64,000 nt of DNA, taken from Methylotenera oryzisoli (GTDB taxonomy: Bacteria; Pseudomonadota; Gammaproteobacteria; Burkholderiales; Methylophilaceae). A model generated the notes under the pieces. That model did no database searches, had not been told where the DNA came from, and saw only the letters and a list, made by a program, of their open reading frames with translations. Positions 48,518 to 57,560 of the stretch are shown here, one piece after another. The stretch's first letter is position 1. The number at the start of each line of letters is the position of its first letter. The DNA is taken from NCBI RefSeq assembly GCF_004661485.1, contig NZ_PQVH01000008.1:248001-312000 (forward strand). The letters run 5' to 3'. Both the position numbers and the translations under genes were made by a program.

Positions 48518-50626
48518 CTAAGCAGGTCGTTTAGGCGAGTTAGTTTCTAGGATTGTTTTAAAATCTTTAAGCACCACTTCTGCCATGACATTCACGGATT
48601 GTAGTTGATGCCCCGTCAAGTAATGAATGCCGTCAGCTACATTATTCATGGTGGCAATGTGAAACTGCCCCTGCTCAACTGCTCTAATTACTTCATCGCT
48701 AAGCACTAGATGGCGCATATTACGCTCGGGCATTAACACGCCTTGCTTGCCATCCAAGCCAATTTCCTTACAAACTCTAAAGTAGCCTTCAATTTTTTCA
48801 TTTAACCCGCCAACAGGTAGGACTTCACCATGTTGATTTAATGCGCCGGTTACCGCAATGCCTTGTTTAATAGGCACTTGTGCAAGTGACGACAACAGTG
48901 CAAACAACTCCGCGCAGGAAGCTGAGTCGCCATCCACACCGCTGTATTCTTGTTCAAACACAAGAGAAGCGGTAAGGTTAAGTGGATTTAAATGTGCAAA
49001 ATTAGCATGCAGCCAACTTTGCAAAATCATCACGCCTTTATCATGCGTAGGCCCGCTCATCTTCACTTCGCGGTCTATGGTCAACACCCCCCTACTACCT
49101 GGGTAGCAATTTGCAGAGATGCGTACTGGTGAACCAAAACTTGCCTCAGATAAATCAATATGCGTTAGGCCGTTAATCTGGCCTATACACTCGCCATGCA
49201 CGCTGATGATTAGCTCTTTGTCTACGATAGAGTCACGCATATGCGCTTCAATATAACTGTGACGCGCATATTTGCGGGCAATGGCAGATTTAACATCTTC
49301 AACCGTCACAAGCTCAGCGCCGCGCAGGCTGGCAGCGGCTGCACTCTCTAACAGCAATTTCTCAAGCACTGCGAACTTAGTGCTCAGTCTCGTTTGGTCT
49401 TCAATTAGGCGGTGCATAGCCTGCAACAATGCGGCGACAGCATCCGCCGTCACATGGCGGCAGTGATGTTGCTGGCACTTATGTGCAATAAACGATGCAT
49501 ATGCAGCATAATTTTCAGGGCTGGCTTTTACCTGATCTGCAAACTCAATTTTAATAGGGAAGTAATCAAAGAAATCCGGTTTAACACCTAGTAGCTCGTA
49601 ATAATCTTCGCGCGTGGCGATCAACACGATTTTTACTGATACCGGTATTGCCGCCTGTGCATTAATCAAGCTACTACCTTGATTGCTACTGCTGCTTAAA
49701 TCTTCAATCTGCAAAGTGCCGTTACGGAGGAAACGATGCAGTTTTTCAAGAATATGTGCACCACTTTGCTCATCGGCAAGAATGTCGCGTAAATGTAGTA
49801 ACAATGTGCCGCCATCTGCGCGCATTAAATTACCTGCGCGTAAACGCATAAAGTCTGGAATGTTACTGGCCTCGCTGGCACCTTCCACCCCACCAAATAA
49901 GGATTGCAAGCTAGGGTCATTATCATATATCACCGGCGCATGCTGTGTGGCGTGGTGTTCAACCAGTACATTGGCACGGTAGCGTCCAAAAAAGCTCTCA
50001 GACATTAGCGCCTCGAGGTTACTTTCACCATCTGGGCTTGTAGTAGGTTGCCAGTTTTCTAGCGTTTCTAATATATCTTTCTGCAGAGTACTAAAATAAT
50101 GCGATGGAATTTTATCTGGCTCTATCAACGTCAGGCTAGTTTTAACTGTGTTTAACTGCGCCTCGACAAATGCTTGCAATGGCGCAATAGAATTTTGCTG
50201 CACTTTAGCATCTAACAAACTGGAGATGTCTTTAGCAAAAACACGTACAAAGCCATCTAATGCTTGCTTAAGTTGCACTCCTGCACCAGCGGGTAACTTA
50301 ATAAACAAAGGCTTACCGTTCGCTTCAAACTGATAAAGCGCGACTAAGTCACTAGCAGCTGGCCACTTTTTAGCAGCCTCGTGCATTACACCTAGCATTA
50401 ACGTAGTACGACCCGAGCCAGGCTCACCTAAAGCGAGCAAGTTAAATCCGGTCTGCTGGATGCTTAATCCAAATTCAGCAGCTTTTTTCGCCTCAGCTTG
50501 TGCCACCCACGCCTGATATTGTGCGCTATCGTGCGCTTCAACACTAAGCTCGGACGTGTCAGCAAAGTTGAATTGCTCTAATGCCACATTAATAGTTAGC
50601 GCTTGGGGTGTTAGTATTTTTTGCAT
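48518..50626 (-). CDS. Lon-related ATP-dependent protease (LonB/YcbZ-like)
   Basis: A 702-aa AAA+ protease with a peptidase S16 domain at the C-terminus. The catalytic Ser lies in GVDGDSASCAE and the Lys in PVGGLNEKIEG, so proteolysis looks intact. The Walker A-like segment is GEPGSGRT (67-74) with Arg73 where Lys is usual; such divergence is seen in this subfamily, from memory. Walker B-like GGTLLLHLRDIL lies near 288. Not the classical Lon, whose N-terminal LAN domain is absent. Its stop lies about 20 bases from hslR and its start directly follows moaE. Confidence 0.88.
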   Translation of the reverse strand: MQKILTPQALTINVALEQFNFADTSELSVEAHDSAQYQAWVAQAEAKKAAEFGLSIQQTGFNLLALGEPGSGRTTLMLGVMHEAAKKWPAASDLVALYQFEANGKPLFIKLPAGAGVQLKQALDGFVRVFAKDISSLLDAKVQQNSIAPLQAFVEAQLNTVKTSLTLIEPDKIPSHYFSTLQKDILETLENWQPTTSPDGESNLEALMSESFFGRYRANVLVEHHATQHAPVIYDNDPSLQSLFGGVEGASEASNIPDFMRLRAGNLMRADGGTLLLHLRDILADEQSGAHILEKLHRFLRNGTLQIEDLSSSSNQGSSLINAQAAIPVSVKIVLIATREDYYELLGVKPDFFDYFPIKIEFADQVKASPENYAAYASFIAHKCQQHHCRHVTADAVAALLQAMHRLIEDQTRLSTKFAVLEKLLLESAAAASLRGAELVTVEDVKSAIARKYARHSYIEAHMRDSIVDKELIISVHGECIGQINGLTHIDLSEASFGSPVRISANCYPGSRGVLTIDREVKMSGPTHDKGVMILQSWLHANFAHLNPLNLTASLVFEQEYSGVDGDSASCAELFALLSSLAQVPIKQGIAVTGALNQHGEVLPVGGLNEKIEGYFRVCKEIGLDGKQGVLMPERNMRHLVLSDEVIRAVEQGQFHIATMNNVADGIHYLTGHQLQSVNVMAEVVLKDFKTILETNSPKRPA

Positions 50627-50627
50627 A

Positions 50628-51086
50628 TTATTTTTCTATACTCCAACGATCACGCGCCGTATCATCTGCTGATTTTGCCTCTACCCAGTGTTCGCCTGCT
50701 GAGTTTGCTTCTTTTTTCCAGAATGGCGCTTCTGTTTTAAGATAATCCATCACAAATTCACAGGCAGAGAACGCATCACCACGATGCGCACTCGTCACGA
50801 TGACCAGCACGATTTGATCGCTAGGTTGTAGCGTGCCAACACGATGCACAATCAAAGCGTCCATGATATTCCAGCGGCTTTTTGCCTGCTGAATAATAGC
50901 TGCCAGCGACTTTTCCGTCATACCAGGATAATACTCAAGCGTTAGCTGTGAAACCGTATCGCCATCGTTTAAGTCGCGCACCAAGCCAACAAAGCTCACC
51001 ACTGCACCAATGTCTTTGCGTGCCTGACGCAATTGGTTGATCTCAACACCGATATCAAAATCTGCTGTTTGCACTCTTACTGTCAT
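50628..51086 (-). CDS. moaE: Molybdopterin synthase catalytic subunit MoaE
   Basis: Large subunit of molybdopterin synthase, which adds two sulfurs to precursor Z. It is 152 aa with family motifs GAVVSFVGLVRD, LTLEYYPGMTEKSL, IVHRVGTLQPSDQIVLV and the catalytic lysine region FWKKEANSAGEHWVE. It follows moaD by about 30 bases; the pair should supply cofactor for molybdoenzymes encoded elsewhere. Confidence 0.96.
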   Translation of the reverse strand: MTVRVQTADFDIGVEINQLRQARKDIGAVVSFVGLVRDLNDGDTVSQLTLEYYPGMTEKSLAAIIQQAKSRWNIMDALIVHRVGTLQPSDQIVLVIVTSAHRGDAFSACEFVMDYLKTEAPFWKKEANSAGEHWVEAKSADDTARDRWSIEK

Positions 51087-51117
51087 AGTTTTACCGCATC
51101 ACTGTCAAGCAAACGCA

Positions 51118-51375
51118 TTAACCACCTGTCACCGGTGGGAAAAATGCTACTTCATCGCCATCATTAATGACGGCCTTGTCATCCACAAGCTCATGATTAA
51201 TGGCTGCACGCACTTTCAGTTTACCCATCAGCATTTGCCCCCAAACATCGCCACGTTTAGCGAGCACGGATTTCAGCTTTAAAATAGTCAGCACATCATC
51301 GGGCAACTCTAAATCTTCTGTAGAGTATTTAAGCGTTTCTTTCAATCTTGCAAAATAAAATAATTTAATTTTCAT
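51118..51375 (-). CDS. moaD: Molybdopterin synthase sulfur-carrier subunit MoaD
   Basis: An 85-aa ubiquitin-like sulfur carrier. It begins IKLFYFARLKETL and ends in the required Gly-Gly (FFPPVTGG), which is thiocarboxylated by MoeB and inserted into MoaE. Same strand as moaE and directly upstream of it in transcription. Confidence 0.95.
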   Translation of the reverse strand: MKIKLFYFARLKETLKYSTEDLELPDDVLTILKLKSVLAKRGDVWGQMLMGKLKVRAAINHELVDDKAVINDGDEVAFFPPVTGG

Positions 51376-51392
51376 TGGGTTACTTAGTTTAA

Positions 51393-52712
51393 TTAATCTG
51401 TTTTATCATCAATAACATCTAGTAAATCTGGTGTGCTTTTCGCTAATTCTACACGTTCAATTTGCGCAAATCTTTGTGAAATTTTTTGGCTAGAAATATG
51501 CACATCCTGTGCATTTTCGTGTGCTTGACGGATATTGTCTGCCAGCTTTTTCATGCGCAGATCGAAGCGGCCAAAATCCTTACTGAGCTTGCCTAACTCC
51601 TCTTTAATCACATGCACCTGTTTACGTGTTTCTACATCTTTTAAGACAGCTCTCGCAGTATTTAGTACGGCCATTAAGGTCGTTGGAGAAACCACCCATA
51701 CACGTTTATTCATGGCATAGGTAATCACATCAGCATGGTATGCATGCAACTCGGCAAATACCGCTTCTGCTGGAATAAACATGACAGCACCATCAGAAGT
51801 CACATTAGAAATAATGTACTTGGTCGCAATATCATCTACATGCTTTTTAACATCTAATTTAAATTGCTTTTCTGCAATCAGCTTCTCTGCTTCACTGAGT
51901 TTGTTATCCAACATGCGGTGGTAGTTTTCCAGCGGGAACTTACTATCTACTGCCACCACGCCTGTAGGCTCAGGTAAGAACAACGCACAGTCGGCACGCG
52001 TACCATTTTCAAAAGTATGCTGCATTGCAAATGAGTTCACGGGCAACACATTACGGACCAAGGCCTCCAACTGCACTTCACCGAAAGCACCGCGCGAACG
52101 TTTATCTCCCAGCAACTCCTGTAAGCTCACCACATTGGTGGTTAAACCATCAATTTTCTTTTGCGCTTCATCAATCGTGGCCAAGCGCGCCATTACATCC
52201 ATAAAGGTTTGGTTGGTCTTTTTAAACCCTTCATCCAAACGCTCAGAAACCTTACCGCCGATAAGCTCTAATCGCCCATCCACTGATTTGGTTAACGCCT
52301 CGATACTTGCCGTCAATTGCAAAGTAGCATTGCGCATGGTTGATTGAATCAGTTCCTGCTCTGCTTTACCCTGCTCGGCTAATGTCGTGTGCAGCTTCTC
52401 CAGTACGGTTTCACGTGTTTGAGACAAGCTATTGTTCTGCGCCAGTTGCAAAGCCTGCATCGCATCTCGCGTTGCTTGCAACTCAGTTGCCACACTAGCG
52501 CGCAAACGCTCACTGGTTTCATTGGTTGCACTGCTCAGCCTGTCGCCAAGTTTGTTTAGACCATCGTTAAAATCCAGCAACATGGCACGATGCTTTTCTT
52601 CAAGCTGCTGCAATATAAGCGTGTTGTGATCAACCTTGCTTGCTCGCCACATCTGCAATAGAAATAACAAAAGAATAGCAAAGGCAATAATTAATATGAT
52701 GATTTGTAACAT
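51393..52712 (-). CDS. rmuC: DNA recombination protein RmuC
   Basis: A 439-aa protein with an N-terminal membrane helix (about 2-22), a long coiled coil (about 25-190) and a C-terminal PD-(D/E)XK-like RmuC domain. The domain has GAFGEVQLEALVRNVLP and VVAVDSKFPLENYHRML. RmuC limits recombination at inverted repeats and affects phage DNA; mechanism is poorly known. Its start lies 189 bases from the divergent CHASE2 operon. Confidence 0.95.
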   Translation of the reverse strand: MLQIIILIIAFAILLLFLLQMWRASKVDHNTLILQQLEEKHRAMLLDFNDGLNKLGDRLSSATNETSERLRASVATELQATRDAMQALQLAQNNSLSQTRETVLEKLHTTLAEQGKAEQELIQSTMRNATLQLTASIEALTKSVDGRLELIGGKVSERLDEGFKKTNQTFMDVMARLATIDEAQKKIDGLTTNVVSLQELLGDKRSRGAFGEVQLEALVRNVLPVNSFAMQHTFENGTRADCALFLPEPTGVVAVDSKFPLENYHRMLDNKLSEAEKLIAEKQFKLDVKKHVDDIATKYIISNVTSDGAVMFIPAEAVFAELHAYHADVITYAMNKRVWVVSPTTLMAVLNTARAVLKDVETRKQVHVIKEELGKLSKDFGRFDLRMKKLADNIRQAHENAQDVHISSQKISQRFAQIERVELAKSTPDLLDVIDDKTD

Positions 52713-52901
52713 ATGCTAAATTATACCCGATGCTTGTTTAGCATCTGTATAAATTCACGGCTTTAACGTAGATTACAACTTAAACTTACTGCATATGACT
52801 CTGCATGCAAACGGCTATCTTCAAAAAAATTAAAAAGAGCGTTTTTAAAATACCTAGGATTATGCCAAACTTAACTTATTACCACTCACGTTAGGCTTAT
52901 C

Positions 52902-54593
52902 GTGCTTAAACTCAAATTACTGCTAAACCAGCAACTAGCCAATATTACGCGCAGGCTGCATAACAACTTTTACTTGTATTTGAGTGCACTGCTCACCGTA
53001 TTGGTTTTATTGGACGCCAGCTTGTTTCATGTGGGTGAAAACATGCGTGACCGCGCGTTTGACATGATGGTAAAAAACCGCATCATGGTACCCAAGCCAG
53101 ACTCGGATATTGTCATTGTAGACATCAACGAAGCCTCATTAAGTGCGATGTCTGCCGAGTATGGCCGTTGGCCTTGGCCTAGACAAGTGCTTGGTGAGTT
53201 CTTAGAAAATATCGAAGCTCAGCAACCTAAGGCTGTCGTGTTTGATATTTTGTTTAGTGACCCGGACATTTACAATCCAGACAGTGATGCCTATTTTAAC
53301 GAGGTGATTGCAAGCACAAAAAACACATTTTTCCCCATGCTGCGCTTGGCGGAAGCAAGTGATCATTTAAGCCAAATCACGCCAAATATGATTCCTGGTA
53401 TTAAGCGTACTGGGGCAGACCAAGAAGGTACAGCTCAACCAATAGCCATCGTGCTGCCGCATTTAGAGGCTGCACTCAACTCAGGACATTTAGGAACACA
53501 CAACATTTATCCAGATAAAGACGGTATCGTGCGCGAATACAGACTCTGGCATGATGAAAGTGGCTGGATACTGCCATCTTTACCACTGGCGGTAGCTAGC
53601 TTCACTAAAGAAAATTCAGAAACTTTGCCGCAAAATATGCTGATTAACTGGCGTGGCAAACCATTTACTTACCAATTTGTCACGTTTAGTGATGTTTATG
53701 CCGATATGGCAAGTAAAGTAAAAAAACGCCCGGCGAATGAGTTTAAAGACAAAATAGTGATTATCGGCTCTACCGCACCATCGCTATTTGACCTAAAAGC
53801 CACTGCCATGGCAAAAGCTCACCCAGGAGTGGAAATACTGGCAACGGCTATTGATAACGTTAAACATGATGATTACTTAAAAGTATGGCGCGGGAAAACA
53901 CCCTATATCCTCATGAGCTTAACGCTCATTTGGCTAACTGCACTGGCCTTTTTCCGCAATGTAGACCGCGATAAAGTCACTAGAGTGTTCAGTAGCAGCC
54001 AGATCATATTGATTACACTGTCTTACCTGGCGATTAACTTTACCAACACCTACCTCGACTTAACCGGCCCGATTACATGGGCAGTGCTGTACTTCAGTGT
54101 GGCTAAGATATATGCGTTGGCTAACGATAGAGCAATGCAACGCTTGCTGGCCAATGATGTGGAGTCAGGCAAAAAAGGGGCGGCTATCTTACTCATGCCG
54201 ATATTATTTGAAACACGAGAACCATTAAGCGACAGCCTGCTCAAAAAATTACAGTACAAAATTGAGCAGTGCCTCCAGCACCGCGCTACTGTGGAAATTT
54301 TAAAAGGGACGCAAAGTGGCATATGGGGGCTATTTAGCGACATGATTATCGTCAGCTGGGCTTATGCGCATGACAACGACACAGAGGCAAGCCAAGCCGT
54401 GCAGGATGCAACAAAACTTGGTGCGCAGCTGAATCAACTAGTGCAAGGGACAGGTATTCCAGAGGACACGACAGCGCGTTATACCCTGCATAACGGCACA
54501 TTAAACACAGAAAAACCTATGGCAAACCAGTGGCGCGGTTTGTTTGCTCAAGCCATTATCAAGTTAGATATTTTAGAAGGTGGAACTCAATGA
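52902..54593 (+). CDS. CHASE2-domain membrane protein without recognisable enzymatic output
   Basis: A 563-aa protein. An N-terminal helix (about 27-45) leads to a periplasmic CHASE2 domain (about 45-320), with VIVDINEASLSAMS and YGRWPWPRQVLGEFL. Three C-terminal helices follow (about 332-350, 362-382, 384-402). The remaining 160 residues show no GGDEF, cyclase or histidine kinase motif that I recognise, so the output is unknown. The only plausible start is GTG at 52902. The next gene overlaps by ATGA and codes an SH3-like protein, so the output may act through its partners. Confidence 0.85.
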   Translation: MLKLKLLLNQQLANITRRLHNNFYLYLSALLTVLVLLDASLFHVGENMRDRAFDMMVKNRIMVPKPDSDIVIVDINEASLSAMSAEYGRWPWPRQVLGEFLENIEAQQPKAVVFDILFSDPDIYNPDSDAYFNEVIASTKNTFFPMLRLAEASDHLSQITPNMIPGIKRTGADQEGTAQPIAIVLPHLEAALNSGHLGTHNIYPDKDGIVREYRLWHDESGWILPSLPLAVASFTKENSETLPQNMLINWRGKPFTYQFVTFSDVYADMASKVKKRPANEFKDKIVIIGSTAPSLFDLKATAMAKAHPGVEILATAIDNVKHDDYLKVWRGKTPYILMSLTLIWLTALAFFRNVDRDKVTRVFSSSQIILITLSYLAINFTNTYLDLTGPITWAVLYFSVAKIYALANDRAMQRLLANDVESGKKGAAILLMPILFETREPLSDSLLKKLQYKIEQCLQHRATVEILKGTQSGIWGLFSDMIIVSWAYAHDNDTEASQAVQDATKLGAQLNQLVQGTGIPEDTTARYTLHNGTLNTEKPMANQWRGLFAQAIIKLDILEGGTQ

Positions 54594-55108
54594 AACATTA
54601 CTTAAAACACGTACTCATTCTGAGTAGTCTAGTGCCCTTGCTTTATGCGGGCGTGAGCGCAGCTGCCGAAAAAGGCAGTGCGCTCAAGAATGACAGCTTA
54701 CGCAGTGAGCCATTCGCAGATGCTAAAGTAACCGGCAGCTTTACACGTGGTGAGAATTTAGAAATCATCAAGAAACAAGGCGCATGGCTGCAAGTAAAGG
54801 CTGCAAAAGGCTCCGGCTGGGTACGTTTACTTTCAGTGAAACGCGGCGCAGCCAGTACTAGCAACCAAGCAGCTGGAGTGCTTGCTGTTGCTAGTGGCAG
54901 AGCAGGCACTGGGCAAGTGATATCCACCACCGGTGTTCGAGGCCTGAGCGAGCAAGAGTTAAAAGCAGCCAAATTTAATGAAGAAGAAGTTAAAACATTA
55001 GAAGGCTATACATTAAGTGCAGATAAAGGCCGCGCCTTCGCCAAAGCGGGCAAATTAAACAGCATTGCATTTAAGAACTTAAAAGAAGCGAAAGGCGGCA
55101 CACAATGA
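54590..55108 (+). CDS. Periplasmic SH3-like domain protein
   Basis: A 172-aa exported protein with a signal peptide of about 26 residues (MKHYLKHVLILSSLVPLLYA) and one bacterial SH3-like domain (about 30-85, GWVRLLSV). An Ala/Ser/Gly-rich C-terminal half follows. I chose the ATG at 54590 because it overlaps the CHASE2 stop as ATGA and gives a proper signal peptide. The gene itself overlaps the M48 gene by ATGA, so three products are translated together. May bind peptidoglycan or steer the peptidase. Confidence 0.85.
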   Translation: MKHYLKHVLILSSLVPLLYAGVSAAAEKGSALKNDSLRSEPFADAKVTGSFTRGENLEIIKKQGAWLQVKAAKGSGWVRLLSVKRGAASTSNQAAGVLAVASGRAGTGQVISTTGVRGLSEQELKAAKFNEEEVKTLEGYTLSADKGRAFAKAGKLNSIAFKNLKEAKGGTQ

Positions 55109-56061
55109 AGGCTAACCTAAGAATGATCAGTATCACATCTGCCCACAAACGCCGCCTAATCTCCATACTACTTGCCTCAGCACTTGGACTGGCAAGCCTG
55201 CAAAGCACCGCCTTTGATTTCAAAGGTGCGCTAAAAGACGCGGTGGAGAAAGAAATTGGCCAAAAATCGGATAGCCCAGCCGCTCCGTCCGAGGCGACTA
55301 GCAGCTCGGAAAGTGCAAAAGCTAACAGCACAACAGCCAGCTCAGAAGCAGCTTTTAACTGGAAAAACCCGAGCACTACAGAAGAAATCAGCCTTGGGCG
55401 CGAAATTGCCGGCAACTTGCTTGGCGCAGCGCCCTTAGTCAAAGACGCCGCATTACAAAAATATGTTAATTCAGTTGGTCGCTGGGTTGCCTCACAATCT
55501 GAGCGCCCTGAGTTGCCTTGGCGTTTTGGGGTGATTGAGAGTGAAGACTTAAATGCGTTTGCCGCGCCAGGTGGCTATATCATGTTGACCAAGGGCTTAT
55601 ATCGCAAGCTTCAAAATGAAGCGCAGCTCGCCGGTGTTTTAGGGCATGAGATTGCTCACGTTGTTAAAAAGCACCAGCTCAAAGTGCTGCAAAAACAACA
55701 ACTGCTGAGCATGGGCGCAGGATTATTAAGTGACAAATACGCAAAAGACAATGCACTCATTAGCAAAGCAATTGGTAGCGGTGCGGAAATCAGTGCACGT
55801 AGTCTAGATAAATCAGCCGAATATGAGGCAGACCGTTTAGGCTTAAGTTATGCCACACGTGCCGGATACGAACCCTATGGATTAGCTGAGGTATTGCAAA
55901 CACTAGGACAATCCAGCAGTAGCGATGCCAACGTTGCCTTACTGTTCAAAACCCACCCTCACCCAGATGAAAGACTCACCGCATTAAGTGAATCTGTGGG
56001 CTCACAGCTAGACAAAATAACTGGTAAAACACTGGAAAATAGATTCTATGTACTGAAGTAA
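55105..56061 (+). CDS. Exported M48-family zinc metallopeptidase
   Basis: A 318-aa protein with an N-terminal hydrophobic export signal (about 15-36), a low-complexity Ser/Ala linker (about 52-85) and a peptidase M48 domain. The zinc site is HEIAH at 181-185 with Glu241 in EYEADRLG as third ligand. The C-terminal HPHPDERL motif is also typical of BepA/LoiP-like proteases that act on outer-membrane proteins. Third gene of the coupled CHASE2-SH3-M48 operon; a strong stem-loop follows at 56173. Confidence 0.92.
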   Translation: MKANLRMISITSAHKRRLISILLASALGLASLQSTAFDFKGALKDAVEKEIGQKSDSPAAPSEATSSSESAKANSTTASSEAAFNWKNPSTTEEISLGREIAGNLLGAAPLVKDAALQKYVNSVGRWVASQSERPELPWRFGVIESEDLNAFAAPGGYIMLTKGLYRKLQNEAQLAGVLGHEIAHVVKKHQLKVLQKQQLLSMGAGLLSDKYAKDNALISKAIGSGAEISARSLDKSAEYEADRLGLSYATRAGYEPYGLAEVLQTLGQSSSSDANVALLFKTHPHPDERLTALSESVGSQLDKITGKTLENRFYVLK

Positions 56062-56172
56062 TAGGTAACGTATTGAGGTAAACAATGGCAATGCACTCTC
56101 TAAGCATTTTTCTTGTTACATGTTAAGCGTGGCTAATACACCAATAAAACAAGTGAAATTTAGTGGTGCATC

Positions 56173-56206
56173 ACCGCTTTGTTTGATCCTGCTCAAACAA
56201 AGCGGT
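56173..56206 (+). terminator. Terminator hairpin downstream of the M48 operon
   Basis: A perfect 14-bp stem, ACCGCTTTGTTTGA with TCAAACAAAGCGGT, around a six-base loop, 112 bases after the M48 stop and 76 bases before the ppk2 start. No long T-run follows, so termination strength is uncertain. The rest of the 220-base gap shows no other feature I can support. Confidence 0.7.
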
Positions 56207-56281
56207 AATTGTTGATTTAGCTGTTTGACATCTCAATGCGCAAGGATAAAAATGTCCTTATAAATTGCAGGAGATTGTGCT

Positions 56282-57457
56282 ATGGCTACGAAACAAAAAG
56301 AGAGTAAACCTAGTCTCGCTTTAAAACAAACAGTCACCAAGCCCACTAGCAACACCTCAAAAAAACGTAAAATATCCTCAGGTGATACTTCGCCAGACAC
56401 TACCGCGAGCGGAGTTGAGAACTTTACAGTGAGTGAAAAAATCGCTGCAGCACAAGGCTCAAAACTCGAGGCAGTGCAGGATATTATTCAACGCATTTCT
56501 CGCAACGACTTATCAACGTTACCTGAGGCACTGCACACCATACTCAAAGGCGCATCCCCTGATGATGCCGCAGCGCTGAGTAAAGCGCTCACGGTGATTA
56601 AAGAATCTAAAACCATCAATTCACGATTACGTAATGATCAAGCATTGGCTAAAGACTGGCGTGATGGTGGCTACCCCTATCAAAACCTGCTCTCACGCAA
56701 GTCTTACGAGAAGCAAAAGTATCACTTACAGGTAGAGTTACTAAAGCTACAGGCTTGGGTAAAAGAAACCGGTCAACGTGTGGTCATTTTATTTGAGGGG
56801 CGAGATGCCGCTGGCAAAGGCGGCACCATCAGACGCTTTATGGAACATCTTAATCCACGTGGTGCACGTGTAGTGGCACTTGAAAAACCAAGCGAAGTCG
56901 AACGTGGGCAATGGTATTTCCAAAGGTATGTTTCACAATTGCCAACCGCTGGTGAGATCGTACTGTTTGACCGCTCATGGTACAACCGCGCCGGTGTGGA
57001 ACGCGTCATGGGCTTTTGTAACAATGACGAGTATCTTGAGTTTATGCGTCAAGCACCGGATTTTGAGCGTAATCTCACAAGATGTGGCATCCATGTCATT
57101 AAGTTCTGGTTCTCCGTAAGCCGCTCAGAACAACGCAGACGTTTTAAAGAGCGTGAGTTGCACCCTCTCAAGCAATGGAAACTTAGCCCGATTGATTTAG
57201 CTTCGCTCGACAAATGGGATGAATATACCAAGGCCAAAGAAGCGATGTTCTTTCATACAGACACCGCCGACTCACCTTGGACTGTCATCAAGTCTGATTG
57301 TAAAAAACGGGCACGCCTCAACGCGATGCGTTATGTCTTACACAAACTGCCCTACACCAATAAAGATATAGACGCAATTGGCAACCTAGACCTATTATTG
57401 GTTGGTCGCGCACATATTGTGTATGAACGTGGTGAGCATAATCATATTATCCTTTAG
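56282..57457 (+). CDS. ppk2: Polyphosphate kinase 2
   Basis: Phosphotransfer between polyphosphate and nucleotides in the cytoplasm. It is 391 aa: a basic, Lys/Ser/Thr-rich N-terminal extension of about 115 residues, then a PPK2 domain. The domain has Walker A LFEGRDAAGKGGTIRRF, the lid/Walker B segment IVLFDRSWYNRAGVE, and the conserved KFWFSVSRSEQRRRF. A single-domain class I/III enzyme by length; donor direction cannot be told from sequence. Monocistronic, between two hairpins. Confidence 0.93.
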   Translation: MATKQKESKPSLALKQTVTKPTSNTSKKRKISSGDTSPDTTASGVENFTVSEKIAAAQGSKLEAVQDIIQRISRNDLSTLPEALHTILKGASPDDAAALSKALTVIKESKTINSRLRNDQALAKDWRDGGYPYQNLLSRKSYEKQKYHLQVELLKLQAWVKETGQRVVILFEGRDAAGKGGTIRRFMEHLNPRGARVVALEKPSEVERGQWYFQRYVSQLPTAGEIVLFDRSWYNRAGVERVMGFCNNDEYLEFMRQAPDFERNLTRCGIHVIKFWFSVSRSEQRRRFKERELHPLKQWKLSPIDLASLDKWDEYTKAKEAMFFHTDTADSPWTVIKSDCKKRARLNAMRYVLHKLPYTNKDIDAIGNLDLLLVGRAHIVYERGEHNHIIL

Positions 57458-57491
57458 CGATACGTTGAATTAGCTAAAGAATAATATGATT
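57440..57491. terminator. Long inverted repeat overlapping the ppk2 stop
   Basis: A 19-bp inverted repeat with one mismatch (57440-57458 with 57473-57491) around a 14-base loop. The left arm includes the last ppk2 codons and the stop. It probably protects or terminates the ppk2 mRNA; the following AT-rich stretch has only short T-runs. Confidence 0.6.
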
Positions 57492-57560
57492 GGGGATTTA
57501 AGGCTAGAAGGCGCATATCAAGTGCTACTCTTAACGGTGAGACGGTAGCCTGAGTGTACG

